NCBI GenBank assembly: GCA_965153355.1
Contig: OZ231126.1
Coordinates: 108,252,001-108,316,000, forward strand
DNA length: 64,000 nucleotides
Reading direction: 5' to 3'
Source: Flaccisagitta enflata
Taxonomy: Eukaryota; Chaetognatha; Sagittoidea; Aphragmophora
Made by a program: the position numbers and the translations under genes. Below are positions 1 through 9,192 of this stretch, one piece after another. Below the pieces are notes generated by a model. That model was not told the DNA's origin and made no database searches. It saw only the letters and a list, made by a program, of their open reading frames with translations. Numbering within the stretch: position 1 is the first letter of the stretch; each line of letters starts with the position of its first letter.

Positions 1-111
1 ATACTGCCCGCCAAAACCCCACTTTGGGGTTTTCTCCATTTTGAAAGTTGTGAATTGTCCAAACTCTACAAGAAAGGATCTTGCTATAAATTTTTTGTTG
101 GTTGTAGGGGG

Positions 112-357
112 AAGGGGTCTCCTGTCTAGGATGCAGGACCTCCGCCCTGATCCCAGAGCCTGGGAGAATGAGTTTGGGAATTTTGTTGAAGGCAGAAATC
201 ATTTCTCATGGTTTGGATCACAATAGGTTTTGAAATTGTAAAATTTTTGAAAAGAATTGGCTATGGCTGCTTCAATTTCAATATCAACATATTAGTTGGG
301 AAAGGGGTCTCCTGTCTAGGATGCAAGACCTCCGCCCTGATCCCAGAGCCTGGGAGA
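112..357. repeat. Pair of 56-bp direct repeats (112-167 and 302-357)
   Basis: The same 56 bases, starting AAGGGGTCTCCTG and ending CCTGGGAG, occur twice, 190 bp apart, with one substitution. Each copy carries CCAGAGCCTGGGA, a short hairpin. No coding frame supports the region. It lies beyond the 3' end of the minus-strand BEL/Pao coding region, so it could be part of that element's 3' end or LTR, but no matching copy was seen on the other side. Confidence 0.75.
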
Positions 358-639
358 TGATGGGACAACAACATATTTCATACAGTCAATACAGAAAGCA
401 ATCAAATATAAGATTTAAGTCAATCAAAAAGGTTAACACAATTAACACAGTTTACACAATGTTAAGATATAACGAGCGAAATGAGTGGAATCTTTAGTCC
501 TTCGCCATTGATGTTCTGCTGACCAAATTTTTGTTTTCCAATGTTATTTTCATTGTCTTGTTGTTGTCAATGTCGTTGTCAGTTGTTTCTGGTTATGATA
601 GCAGCTGATGGAGTCAAGAAGCCGTCCATGAGAAATGTT

Positions 640-792
640 GATGTTGATGTTGACGGCAACATTGGTGTTGGCGTCAATGATGTTGGTGTCGACGTTGATG
701 TTGGTGTCGATATCGATGTTGATGTTGGTGTCGACGTCGATGTTGGCGTTGACGTCGATGTTGGCGTCAACGTTGATGTTGATGTTGCGCAC
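640..792. repeat. GATGTT/GACGTC hexamer-type minisatellite
   Basis: A run of 6- and 12-bp units varying between GATGTTGATGTTGGTGTCGA and GACGTCGATGTTGGCGTC. All reading frames stay open across it because the unit length is a multiple of three. The resulting Val/Asp/Gly peptides are therefore not evidence of a gene. Confidence 0.85.
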
Positions 793-806
793 CGATAGAT
801 CTCAAC

Positions 807-898
807 CTCTCCAACAATCTTTTTAGCTAAACTCGACAGGATAAACTTGCCTCATTGCTGCTTCAGTAAAGCACAAAAGATTGTTTGACGTAGGAGAG
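807..898. repeat. Imperfect inverted repeat 3' of the BEL/Pao coding region
   Basis: CTCTCCAACAATCTTTTT (left) pairs with AAAAGATTGTTTGACGTAGGAGAG (right) across about 45 bp. It sits directly after the element's stop codon in the element's own direction, so it may be a 3' terminal structure. This is a reading of the sequence only. Confidence 0.45.
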
Positions 899-912
899 GC
901 TTGAGAGTTTCT

Positions 913-3900
913 TTATTCTTCGTTCCCCTCCAGAAGGACCAAATTCTGGATGGGCCTCCTGATGTCCTTGCCTTTGTTGTCTCGAAGCGTGACAGAGCGG
1001 ATGTGTCCGTCACGTCCGGCGTGGCATTCTTTGATCCGCGCCAAAGGCCACAGGTGTCGTTTGATGTTTTCCTTCTTGAGGAGGACGATTGATCCAGGGG
1101 TGAGGTCCTTGGAATCCTGATGCCACTTTGGCCGTGGCTGAAGCGCAGGGAGATATTCTTTGACCCAACGATTTGTCCACGATTCGTGGAGACTTCGAAG
1201 ATACTTCTGCCTTGCTGAAAAGGCTGCCCTTGGTGGTGGAATTTCCGGCCATGGATCTTGCGGTTGCTGAAGCGACCTCCCGATGAGCATTTCAGCCGGC
1301 GTCAAGGGTACCTGTTCAGGGTCATCAACAAGGGGGGTCAAAGGTCGAGAATTAATCTGTCCCTCAATGCGGATTATGATTGTCTCAAGTTCTTTGTCAG
1401 AGACAAGAGACTGTCCTAGCACTTTTTTCAACGGAGTTTTGACGCTTTTAACAAGGCGTTCCCAAAACCCTCCCCACCATGGGGCGGCAGGAGGATTGAA
1501 TTGCCAGGTGACATTAGGCAGATGCTTTGCTGCTTTTGTGAATGTTGTGGCATTATCCGAGTACAAATGAAGAGGTTTCCCTCTTCGACTGGTAAAACAA
1601 GAGAACGCTGACAGAAATTCTTCCGTCGACAGGTCATTCACAATTTCAAGATGGATTCCTCGGGTTGATCCACAGGTAAAGAGAGCGATCCATCGCTTTT
1701 CTGCAGGTGATGTGGAATCTCTCCTTGATTTGACAAGGAGAGGCCCAGCGTAATCAAGCCCAGTATGGGCAAAGGGCGGCAAAGCATTTTTTCGAAAATC
1801 CGGTAGATCTGCCATTTTCTGCTGGCACAGAGGTTTGTTAATCCGCTTGCACTTCATGCAGGATTTTGTTTCCGCTTTTACAGCAGTCATGCCTTTTATT
1901 ATCCAGTACTTTTGACGCAGGTGTGCTAGGGTTTGATTTGGCCCTGCGTGGAGGTTAGAAATGTGTGCATCTCTGATTATCAGTCGAGTGAGATGAGATT
2001 TGTCCGGGAGGATGATGAGATTTTTGCTTACTCTCCCTTGCATCTTCATGATGCCATCCTCCAGAACTGGATTGAATTGAATGAGTCGAGAATTTCGCGG
2101 TATAGGTTGATTTTTCTGAAGGCATGAATATTCTTCCACAAAGAAAATTTTTTGTTCCATGGAGATGATTTTTTGGAGTGCCCTTTTCCGCTGATTTGCA
2201 AGGGGCTCATCCCTCCCCACCAAAGGGCACCCAAAACGCCACACCATAGTGACGATGCGAAGCATTTTTTCAAACGAGCTGTAACGTTCTAGTTGAATGA
2301 CGGGAGGCGTGACTTGAGCGACATTTATCGCAATTTTACGCTTTTCAAGATCTGGTTTTTCCACCTCCGGTTGAGTTGGCCATTCACCCGTCTGTAAAAA
2401 CTCTGGCCCATGTGCCCAGAGTTTGGCCTGTTTTTCATGAAGTGGCCAAGTCCCTCTCGAAGGGATATCTGCGGGGTTCTGATCTCCAGGAACCCACATC
2501 CACTTAGCGGAGTGGGTGGCGGAAGTGCGTTGAATGTCCGCAATGCGATTTCCGACAAAGGGTTTGTAACGTGAAGATGAGGATTCAATCCATCCCAATG
2601 TGATGGTTGAGTCGGACCACATGTAGGTTTCAATTTGAGATTTGAAAACCTCTGCTTTGAGGAAATTGAGAAGTTTTGTACCAAGAATGGCACCCAACAA
2701 TTCCATACGAGGAAGGCTAACGACTTTAAGGGGTTTAACCCTAGTTTTTGAGAGGAGGAAGAAGGAGCCCTTTCCAGGTATGACATAGGCTACAGCTGCG
2801 TACGCCCCTTCTGAGGCATCCACAAAAATGTGCAAGACTATGGGCACACCGAAATAGCGTGGGATTTCAAAAACAAACAGACACGCTTTTTTGAAACATT
2901 CTATCTCTTGCCATAGAATTTCCGGGAGTGGGTCATCCCAGTTTGATCCATGCTGCCAAATCTTTTGCATGATCATTTTGCCCCAACAAATCAGGGGGGC
3001 ACGTTGGCCCAGGGGGTCCCAAAATGCAGAGATCCCCTGAAGAAATTCCCGTTTTGTTAATGGGACAGAATCCCATTCCTTAGAGGGAACATTGAGGCAA
3101 TCAGTGATTGTGTTCCAATTCAGTCCAAGCACATTTGCATCCTCTCTGTCGTCAGTGCCATCAATTTGTGCCAAAAGATCTTTCCTGTTACTGTTGATCT
3201 TATGGACTCTCATATGCATGCTGGTGAAAAATCCCTTTATTTGTGTCAGAGCATCCACGGCTTCTCCCACCGAATCTGCCGTTGAAGGGATATCATCCAT
3301 GTAAAGGTCATCCATCACATGCTGACAAGCTTTTGGAAATTTTTGCTTGCTGTCCTCGCGTTCTGCATGATGCTGGCAGGTGGCCATCGAGAGAAATGGT
3401 GATGAACTTTCACCGAACATAACAGTCGTCTGTTTGGCAGTCCCTCGAGGCGTGATGATGCGATGGAGATTTTGTTGCTTCAATGGGATTTTGATTTGCC
3501 AAAACATTTTTGTAATATCTGTGGTAAAGGCTACACTGCCTGTTCTAAACCTACAGATAGAACCAACAATGTCTGGTAACAGATTGGGGCCCATATGTTG
3601 GGCACTATTGAGTGAAATCCCATTCCGACCTTTGTATGAGGCATTTTTAACGATTCGGGTAGGAGTGGTAGGATGCCCGGGGCGAAGAACAAGATGCCAC
3701 GGAAGATAATGGACCTTTTCAGTTGGGGTTTCATTTTCCGGAACAAGTTCCAAAACGCCAAGATCCAGTTGTCCATCAAATATATCTTGGACGGTTTTCA
3801 TTTTTTCTGGATCTTTTTCCAGCATGCTCATTTGCTTTTTGTAAAGAGCTTTGGTTGGTGCCAAATTGTCCGACAAGTCTTCCATGTCACTTTTGTATGG

Positions 3901-6303
3901 TATCTCAACCATGTATTGCTGCTTTGACTCATCATAGGTGATGGTCTTTTTGAACTTTTCATGGACTTCTTCGTCCAAGATATTTTTCACCCGTGAATTT
4001 GGATTTGGTATGTCTTCAATCTCCCAGAATTTTTCGAGGACATTTTCCAACCAAGTAACCTGCACATTATTTGTGGAGATAATATTTGCTGATTCATGGC
4101 AAATATTCCCTGATAAAATCCAACCAAACAGGGTCTCCAGCGCGCAGGGCTCATCAATACCCCCAATGATCCTTCTTCCAGTTTGGATGTGGTTGGCATA
4201 GTCATTGCCAATCAGAAGTTCAACCTCGGTAGTGTCACGAGGGTAATCATCGGCAAATTTGATTCCTTTCAAGTGGGGGTACTCTTTTGTTGGATCAAAA
4301 CGTATCGCAGGCATGTCAGATACGAGTTTGTCATCAGGAGATACCACTGCCTCCATTTCCATGAACCTACTATCTTTGGTTCTCAGGCTGACTTTGACAA
4401 TGTCATAAAGTCTAGGTGTGTTAGGTTGGCTCGAAAAAGCTGTTGCTACAGCAAGCAATTCACGACGCACGACAGGAAGTTTCAAAGTTTTGGCTGTATG
4501 CATTTTTATCCACGTTCGCTGAGATCCATCATCAATGAGAGAACGCACTGTAGAATTCGGTTTCTCTTTCGGAACCGCCTTGAAGTTTTTTAGCACTGCC
4601 ATTTTTTCATGGTTTGTGGTGCTATGTAGTGAGTTAACAACAGTGCCCTGAGCCGACCCACCGGCATTTGTGTCCTCCCTTTGGCCGCTATTTGCAGCTT
4701 GGGTGGGGTTACCCTTTTGACCTTCTACCTTATGACCTTGGTAGGGTCTTTTTGATGGATTTCTATTTCGCGAACTTTGTGGGTTCTGCCATTTGCGAGA
4801 TCCATGGGTCTGCGAGTTATGCCTCCCGCTGCCTTGACCCTCATTTTGACCCGTATGAAGAAGATGATTATGTGAGTCATTGCATTTTTTACATTTCCAC
4901 TCACACTTCTTCAAGTGTTCAGGGCTGTACGGACCCAGACACCTACGACAGAGTCTATTTTTGTACGCAAAGTTGCGTCTCTCCGCAGGTGCCATTTTCA
5001 GAAATTTTCCACATTTATAGATCCTGTGGTTCTGACCGCAACATGGGCATGCAGTCATGCTTGTGGATGCAAGCATGAGGGTAGTTTTTGGTCGTGTGTC
5101 CTTTGGCTTTCGATCAGCCTTCTGCTCTTGCGCAGATCCGTAGCATAGCATTTTTTCATGCAGAAATTCAATCAACTTTTTCGTTGAAAACGATATATCA
5201 TCGTGAATTTCCTCGCGCCATTTTTGCGCTAACTCCTTCGGCATCAATTTTTGCACTATGGGAACTATGATCCATGCCCCATTTTCCATATCAATGCCAT
5301 ACTCTGCGAGACAGCGCATAGAAGTCTCGAGTGTTGTTAGAAACGGTTTGATACCTTCCGTTTCAAAGGAGTGGAGGTCTAAAATATTTTCTGCATGAGA
5401 CTGTTGAATTAAACGTGGGTGACCATACATGTCTTTGAGTGCAAGTTTTAAATGTTCATAGTTATCCTCGGTAAGACTGTAACCATCAGCCAGACCACTT
5501 GCACCTTCAATGCAGCAATTTTTCAAATAGATCAATTTGTCGACCTTTGATAGGTCGGATCGACCATCTATGAGTGATTCAAACGCATTCCACCATCCCT
5601 GATATTCCGAAGGGGATTTGCCGGTAAATTTTGGGAGATCCATTTTTGGCAACCTTGCCTTCGTACTATTGTTTTGTGAGGATGCGGATGAGGATGGGGG
5701 TTGGGTCTGTGATGGGTCGGTTCCATCCAGAAGTTTGTCAGCGTTCAAAAGGGCATTAAATGCTGAGTCCGACCACTCTGCCCCAATTGCTTGGTCCGCC
5801 ATTGCACTATCTTCAGAAAGCAAGGCCCATACATCCTCATCCTTTGTTGACAGTTTGTTTTGAAACTCTGTCAAGTCCATCACAAGTCGTTTGACTGCAA
5901 ATTTGTCCCCTGATGCAATAGCTGCATCGAGTTTGTTCACGTTTTTCGTGATTTGTATGCGCACAGCTTTTCTTTCATTCCTCACTTTTTTCAATTCCTC
6001 AGCATCCTCTGGAGAGAGAGTCCTTTCAAATTCCGCGATTGTTCGTTTATGTGCATCCATGATGCCTTGTAGGGCAGGGGTAGTGATAGGGTAATCTTGT
6101 AATCCACTATTTTGCTCAGAGAGTTGTTTCTCCAAGATTTCTGTGAGAAGCTTTATTTCGCTATCTTTTTCTTCGATGATACTATGTTGGAGAAATATGA
6201 TATCGTTTTGTTCATCAATGACTTCTTCTTGCAATTTAATTTTCTCTAAAACTGTATCTACAGTAGTCTCCAAATTTTCCCAAGTATCATTTAAAGAAGC
6301 CAT
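913..6303 (-). CDS. BEL/Pao LTR retrotransposon Gag-Pol polyprotein (intact)
   Basis: One uninterrupted frame of about 1,796 codons from ATG at 6303 to a stop at 913-915. Domains in order, by approximate residue: an N-terminal coiled-coil-like gag region (1-160); a capsid-like region (about 220-390); Cys/His zinc-knuckle clusters (about 419-483, starting CPCC, then CRRC and CKKC); an aspartic protease with DDGSQ (about 591); reverse transcriptase with YMDD (about 1001-1004); RNase H with acidic residues in IFVDAS, RMELLGA, WSDST and PADIPS. The integrase follows, with an HHCC zinc module (about 1447-1485) and the DDE triad in TGLDYAGP, YSDNATT and FWERLVK. A C-terminal DUF5641-like segment closes the protein. 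Gag, protease, RT, RNase H and integrase in this order, with this style of knuckle and integrase tail, is BEL/Pao. No env-like frame is present. The lack of any stop or frameshift suggests a young or recently active copy. LTRs were not identified. Confidence 0.95.
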   Translation of the reverse strand: MASLNDTWENLETTVDTVLEKIKLQEEVIDEQNDIIFLQHSIIEEKDSEIKLLTEILEKQLSEQNSGLQDYPITTPALQGIMDAHKRTIAEFERTLSPEDAEELKKVRNERKAVRIQITKNVNKLDAAIASGDKFAVKRLVMDLTEFQNKLSTKDEDVWALLSEDSAMADQAIGAEWSDSAFNALLNADKLLDGTDPSQTQPPSSSASSQNNSTKARLPKMDLPKFTGKSPSEYQGWWNAFESLIDGRSDLSKVDKLIYLKNCCIEGASGLADGYSLTEDNYEHLKLALKDMYGHPRLIQQSHAENILDLHSFETEGIKPFLTTLETSMRCLAEYGIDMENGAWIIVPIVQKLMPKELAQKWREEIHDDISFSTKKLIEFLHEKMLCYGSAQEQKADRKPKDTRPKTTLMLASTSMTACPCCGQNHRIYKCGKFLKMAPAERRNFAYKNRLCRRCLGPYSPEHLKKCEWKCKKCNDSHNHLLHTGQNEGQGSGRHNSQTHGSRKWQNPQSSRNRNPSKRPYQGHKVEGQKGNPTQAANSGQREDTNAGGSAQGTVVNSLHSTTNHEKMAVLKNFKAVPKEKPNSTVRSLIDDGSQRTWIKMHTAKTLKLPVVRRELLAVATAFSSQPNTPRLYDIVKVSLRTKDSRFMEMEAVVSPDDKLVSDMPAIRFDPTKEYPHLKGIKFADDYPRDTTEVELLIGNDYANHIQTGRRIIGGIDEPCALETLFGWILSGNICHESANIISTNNVQVTWLENVLEKFWEIEDIPNPNSRVKNILDEEVHEKFKKTITYDESKQQYMVEIPYKSDMEDLSDNLAPTKALYKKQMSMLEKDPEKMKTVQDIFDGQLDLGVLELVPENETPTEKVHYLPWHLVLRPGHPTTPTRIVKNASYKGRNGISLNSAQHMGPNLLPDIVGSICRFRTGSVAFTTDITKMFWQIKIPLKQQNLHRIITPRGTAKQTTVMFGESSSPFLSMATCQHHAEREDSKQKFPKACQHVMDDLYMDDIPSTADSVGEAVDALTQIKGFFTSMHMRVHKINSNRKDLLAQIDGTDDREDANVLGLNWNTITDCLNVPSKEWDSVPLTKREFLQGISAFWDPLGQRAPLICWGKMIMQKIWQHGSNWDDPLPEILWQEIECFKKACLFVFEIPRYFGVPIVLHIFVDASEGAYAAVAYVIPGKGSFFLLSKTRVKPLKVVSLPRMELLGAILGTKLLNFLKAEVFKSQIETYMWSDSTITLGWIESSSSRYKPFVGNRIADIQRTSATHSAKWMWVPGDQNPADIPSRGTWPLHEKQAKLWAHGPEFLQTGEWPTQPEVEKPDLEKRKIAINVAQVTPPVIQLERYSSFEKMLRIVTMVWRFGCPLVGRDEPLANQRKRALQKIISMEQKIFFVEEYSCLQKNQPIPRNSRLIQFNPVLEDGIMKMQGRVSKNLIILPDKSHLTRLIIRDAHISNLHAGPNQTLAHLRQKYWIIKGMTAVKAETKSCMKCKRINKPLCQQKMADLPDFRKNALPPFAHTGLDYAGPLLVKSRRDSTSPAEKRWIALFTCGSTRGIHLEIVNDLSTEEFLSAFSCFTSRRGKPLHLYSDNATTFTKAAKHLPNVTWQFNPPAAPWWGGFWERLVKSVKTPLKKVLGQSLVSDKELETIIIRIEGQINSRPLTPLVDDPEQVPLTPAEMLIGRSLQQPQDPWPEIPPPRAAFSARQKYLRSLHESWTNRWVKEYLPALQPRPKWHQDSKDLTPGSIVLLKKENIKRHLWPLARIKECHAGRDGHIRSVTLRDNKGKDIRRPIQNLVLLEGNEE

Positions 6304-6358
6304 ACACACATTCTCTATCTGTATTCCTCATATTCCTCAAACGCCTCAAATTCCAATT

Positions 6359-6360
<2 letters not shown>

Positions 6361-6397
<37 letters not shown>

Positions 6398-6470
6398 GAT
6401 TACTTTAAGATGAGGGTGAGGGGAGGGGGAGAGGGTTGGAGCAAGAATTTTTTTTTTTTTTTCAATTCAG
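6361..6470. repeat. Poly(T) tract of about 36 bp and a shorter T tract upstream of the BEL/Pao start
   Basis: A 30-plus T run begins at 6363 and a second T run lies near 6450, separated by a G-rich stretch (GAGGGGAGGGGGAGAGGG). On the element strand these are poly(A) tracts in the 5' leader just before the Gag start. No function can be assigned. Confidence 0.7.
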
Positions 6471-6489
6471 ATGACAATGGTGTGATGTG

Positions 6490-6735
6490 GTAATGTGTTT
6501 ATCAGATTTAGTATGAACACATTCTTTCCAAATATTACTGACTTTCAGACTAAGTGTGAACACAGGCTTCTTCAGAATAATTTCAAGTTGGATTTAGTGT
6601 GAACAGATTCCTTTTTCTCAAGTCGGATTTAGTGTGAACACACTCTTCAATTAAGTTAGAGTTAGTGTGAACACATCCTTGGAAAGGATTTCATAAGTTG
6701 AGAATTTTATTTTCAAATTTAATGTGAACACACCC
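6490..6735. repeat. Dispersed TTTAGTGTGAACAC repeats in the BEL/Pao leader
   Basis: About six irregularly spaced copies of (T)TTAGTGTGAACACA occur here. GTGTGAACAC is close to palindromic. They begin a stack of different tandem repeats that fills the region upstream of the minus-strand element's start. Confidence 0.65.
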
Positions 6736-6764
6736 TCCACATATGCAATTTAAACTGTGGAAAT

Positions 6765-7075
6765 TGGTTTGTTTTTTCTCCGTCAAGCGGGCACAAATCT
6801 GGTATACTGCCTAAGCTAAAGGTATGTTTTTTCTCTACCAAGCAGGTACAAAATCGGGCATACTGCCTAAGCAACAGGTATGTTTTTTCTCTGCCAAGCA
6901 GGTACAAAATTGGGCATTCTGCCTAAGCAACAGGTATGTTTTCTCTCTGCCAAGCAGGTACAAAATTGGGCATTCTGCCTAAGCAACAGGTATGTTTTTC
7001 CTCTGCCAAGCAGGTACAAAATCGGGCATTCTGCCTAAGCAACAGGTACAAAATTAGGTACAAAGTTAGGCATCC
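6765..7075. repeat. 56-bp tandem repeat, about five copies
   Basis: The unit begins GGTATGTTTTTTCTCT and contains CAAGCAGGTACAAAAT and GGGCAT(A/T)CTGCCTAAGC. Copies follow head to tail with few substitutions and the array ends in partial units. No spacer-like unique segments are present. Confidence 0.85.
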
Positions 7076-7106
7076 GCCTAAGCCTTAGTATGTAAGTATA
7101 ATTAAT

Positions 7107-7440
7107 GTGTCCGCGGTGCTTTGCGGGAATCAAGTACCTATAAATGCCTCCGCAGTGCTTAGCGGGAATCAAGTACCTATTAATGCCTCCGCAGTGCTTA
7201 GCGGGAATCAAGTACCTATTAATGCCTCCGCAGTGCTTAGCGGGAACCAAGTACCTATTAATGCCTCCGCAGTGCTTAGCGGGAATCAAGTACCTATTAA
7301 TGCCTCCGCAGTGCTTAGCGGGAATCAAGTACCTATTAATGCCTCCGCAGTGCTTAGCGGGAATCAAGTATCTATCAATGCCCCTGCAGTGCTTAGCAGT
7401 TACCAAGTATCTATTTATGCCTCCACCTCGTGGGAATAGT
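7107..7440. repeat. 39-bp tandem repeat, about eight copies
   Basis: The unit GCCTCCGCAGTGCTTAGCGG plus GAATCAAGTACCTATTAAT is repeated head to tail. The unit is 13 codons long, so several frames stay open on both strands. The predicted peptides are repeat artefacts. Confidence 0.9.
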
Positions 7441-7892
7441 ACCTATTAAGGTCTCCACCTTGTGGGAAAGGTACCTATTAATGCTTCCACCTCGTGGGAA
7501 AAGTACCTATTAAATGTCTCCACCTCGTGGGAAAAGTACCTATTAAACGCCTCCACCTTGTGGGAAAAGTACCTATTAATGCATCCACCTTGTGGGAAAA
7601 GTACCTATTAAATGTCTCCACCTCGTGGGAAAAGTACCTATTAAATGTCTCCACCTCGTGGGAAAAGTACCTATTAAATGTCTCCACCTCGTGGGAAAAG
7701 TACCTATTAAATGCCTCCACCTTGTGGGAAAAGTACCTATTAAGGTCTCCACCTTGTGGGAAAATTACCTATTAATGCATCCACCTTGTGGGAAGGTACC
7801 TATCAATCCTCCACTTTGTGGGAAAAGTACCTATTAATGCCTCCACCCTGTGGGAAAGGTACCTATTAATCTTCCACTTTGTGGGAATAAGT
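7440..7892. repeat. About 30-bp tandem repeat, roughly fourteen copies
   Basis: Units of CCTCCACCTTGTGGGAAAAG followed by TACCTATTAA(A)TG run from 7440 to about 7890. The GTACCTATTAATG half is shared with the preceding 39-bp array, so the two arrays are related by descent. Confidence 0.88.
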
Positions 7893-9192
7893 AACAAATA
7901 CAATTAACAATTTTCAACTATCGCCGCTTTGCGGGAAAATGCATGCAAATATGCACTAGTCTGATTGTATCAGTTCAGTTAGTAAGTAAGTAGAGATGAA
8001 TCTGGGCAATAAGATTCATCTAGCGAGTAAGGAAGTGTTAATGATGTAGTGCAAAAAGTTGTGCAATTATGTGTGCCACACTCGCTTCTTCTTGGTTATG
8101 TGAGATGCATGTAATAGTGTTCCACACCTAAAGAAATATTATGTATTAGTTGACGTGTCCAAGGCTCACACACCTAAAGAGAAGAGAAAAAAAAAGGATT
8201 AGATTTTACGACTTTTTTCCATGAATTAGACTAAACTCGGGATTTGAGTTTTGGCCCCTTTCGGTCGCTCGGCAGTTTAGTCAAATTTTCAGACTCTAAC
8301 AGTAGAATCCTTCAATAGTGAACTTGTGTTCACTACAACCGGATTTTATTCACTATAACCGGATTTTTATTCCCTTATAGTGGGTAGAACTCAAGTCGAG
8401 GGATTCGTTTTTGCGAGTTCACTTTTTTCTCGATCTTTTTTTAAGCTTCAACTTACGCGGAAACTCTCTCGTATGAAGATTTTCAATCAATGATGATATT
8501 AATGATGAGGGTTTGCATAGGCAAATCGTCCAGACATTAATTTTGAATGACACAATAATGTCTTAATAAAGTGCTAATGCAGATAGATGATACAAAAGGA
8601 TGATCGCGTCTAGATATCTCTATTTAAACTGAATTATCTCAATATATTTACAAGGTTTTTTTAGTGGTTGTCACACAAAACCCAGGGACGCCATTTAAAG
8701 ATTTGGCGTCTTAGGGTAATGGTTGGTCTGTTAGTCGGCTGTTAGAACTAAGAATAGGCTATACAAAGCCCAGTTTCTTACAAATATATAGAATTTATTA
8801 AAGGATGAGAAGGAAGGTTGTGCGCAGAGAAAGGTTTGAATCAAGACTGAATAAGTGGAAAAGTTACTTTCTTACGATGCAGTTTTCACACACAAAGAGA
8901 ATAACAGTATTCAGCTAAGAACGTAATGGAATTACAGTATCCAATCAGAAAACAGAATGCAATAATATTGACCAATAGGCTTTCATGCCATTTCACTTTT
9001 TACCGGAACTAAATTGTAAATTAAAAGTTACAAAGTTCTCTTTCTCAAGAAATCATTGTTTTAGTTACAACGGAAAAGCCGGCGCCTTCTCTGTCTGGAA
9101 ATTTATAGGATATTTGAGGGGATAGAAAAAGATAGACAGAGACAGAAAGATAAAACAGAAAAATGGTCAAATTCATAATTCCATTTTTAATA
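7893..9192. other. AT-rich stretch with no gene seen
   Basis: About 1.3 kb without a convincing coding frame, exon or RNA gene. It holds a small duplicated motif (CACTATAACCGGATTTT, near 8330-8370) and scattered A/T runs. The start of the satellite follows. Confidence 0.6.

Noticed and set aside
1010-5270. Plus- and minus-strand frames of 60-150 codons within the BEL/Pao region
   Set aside because: They are shadow frames of the single long Gag-Pol frame.
7107-7892. Regular 39- and 30-bp repeats resembling a CRISPR array
   Set aside because: The units abut directly with no unique spacers, they grade into one another, and the window is eukaryotic.
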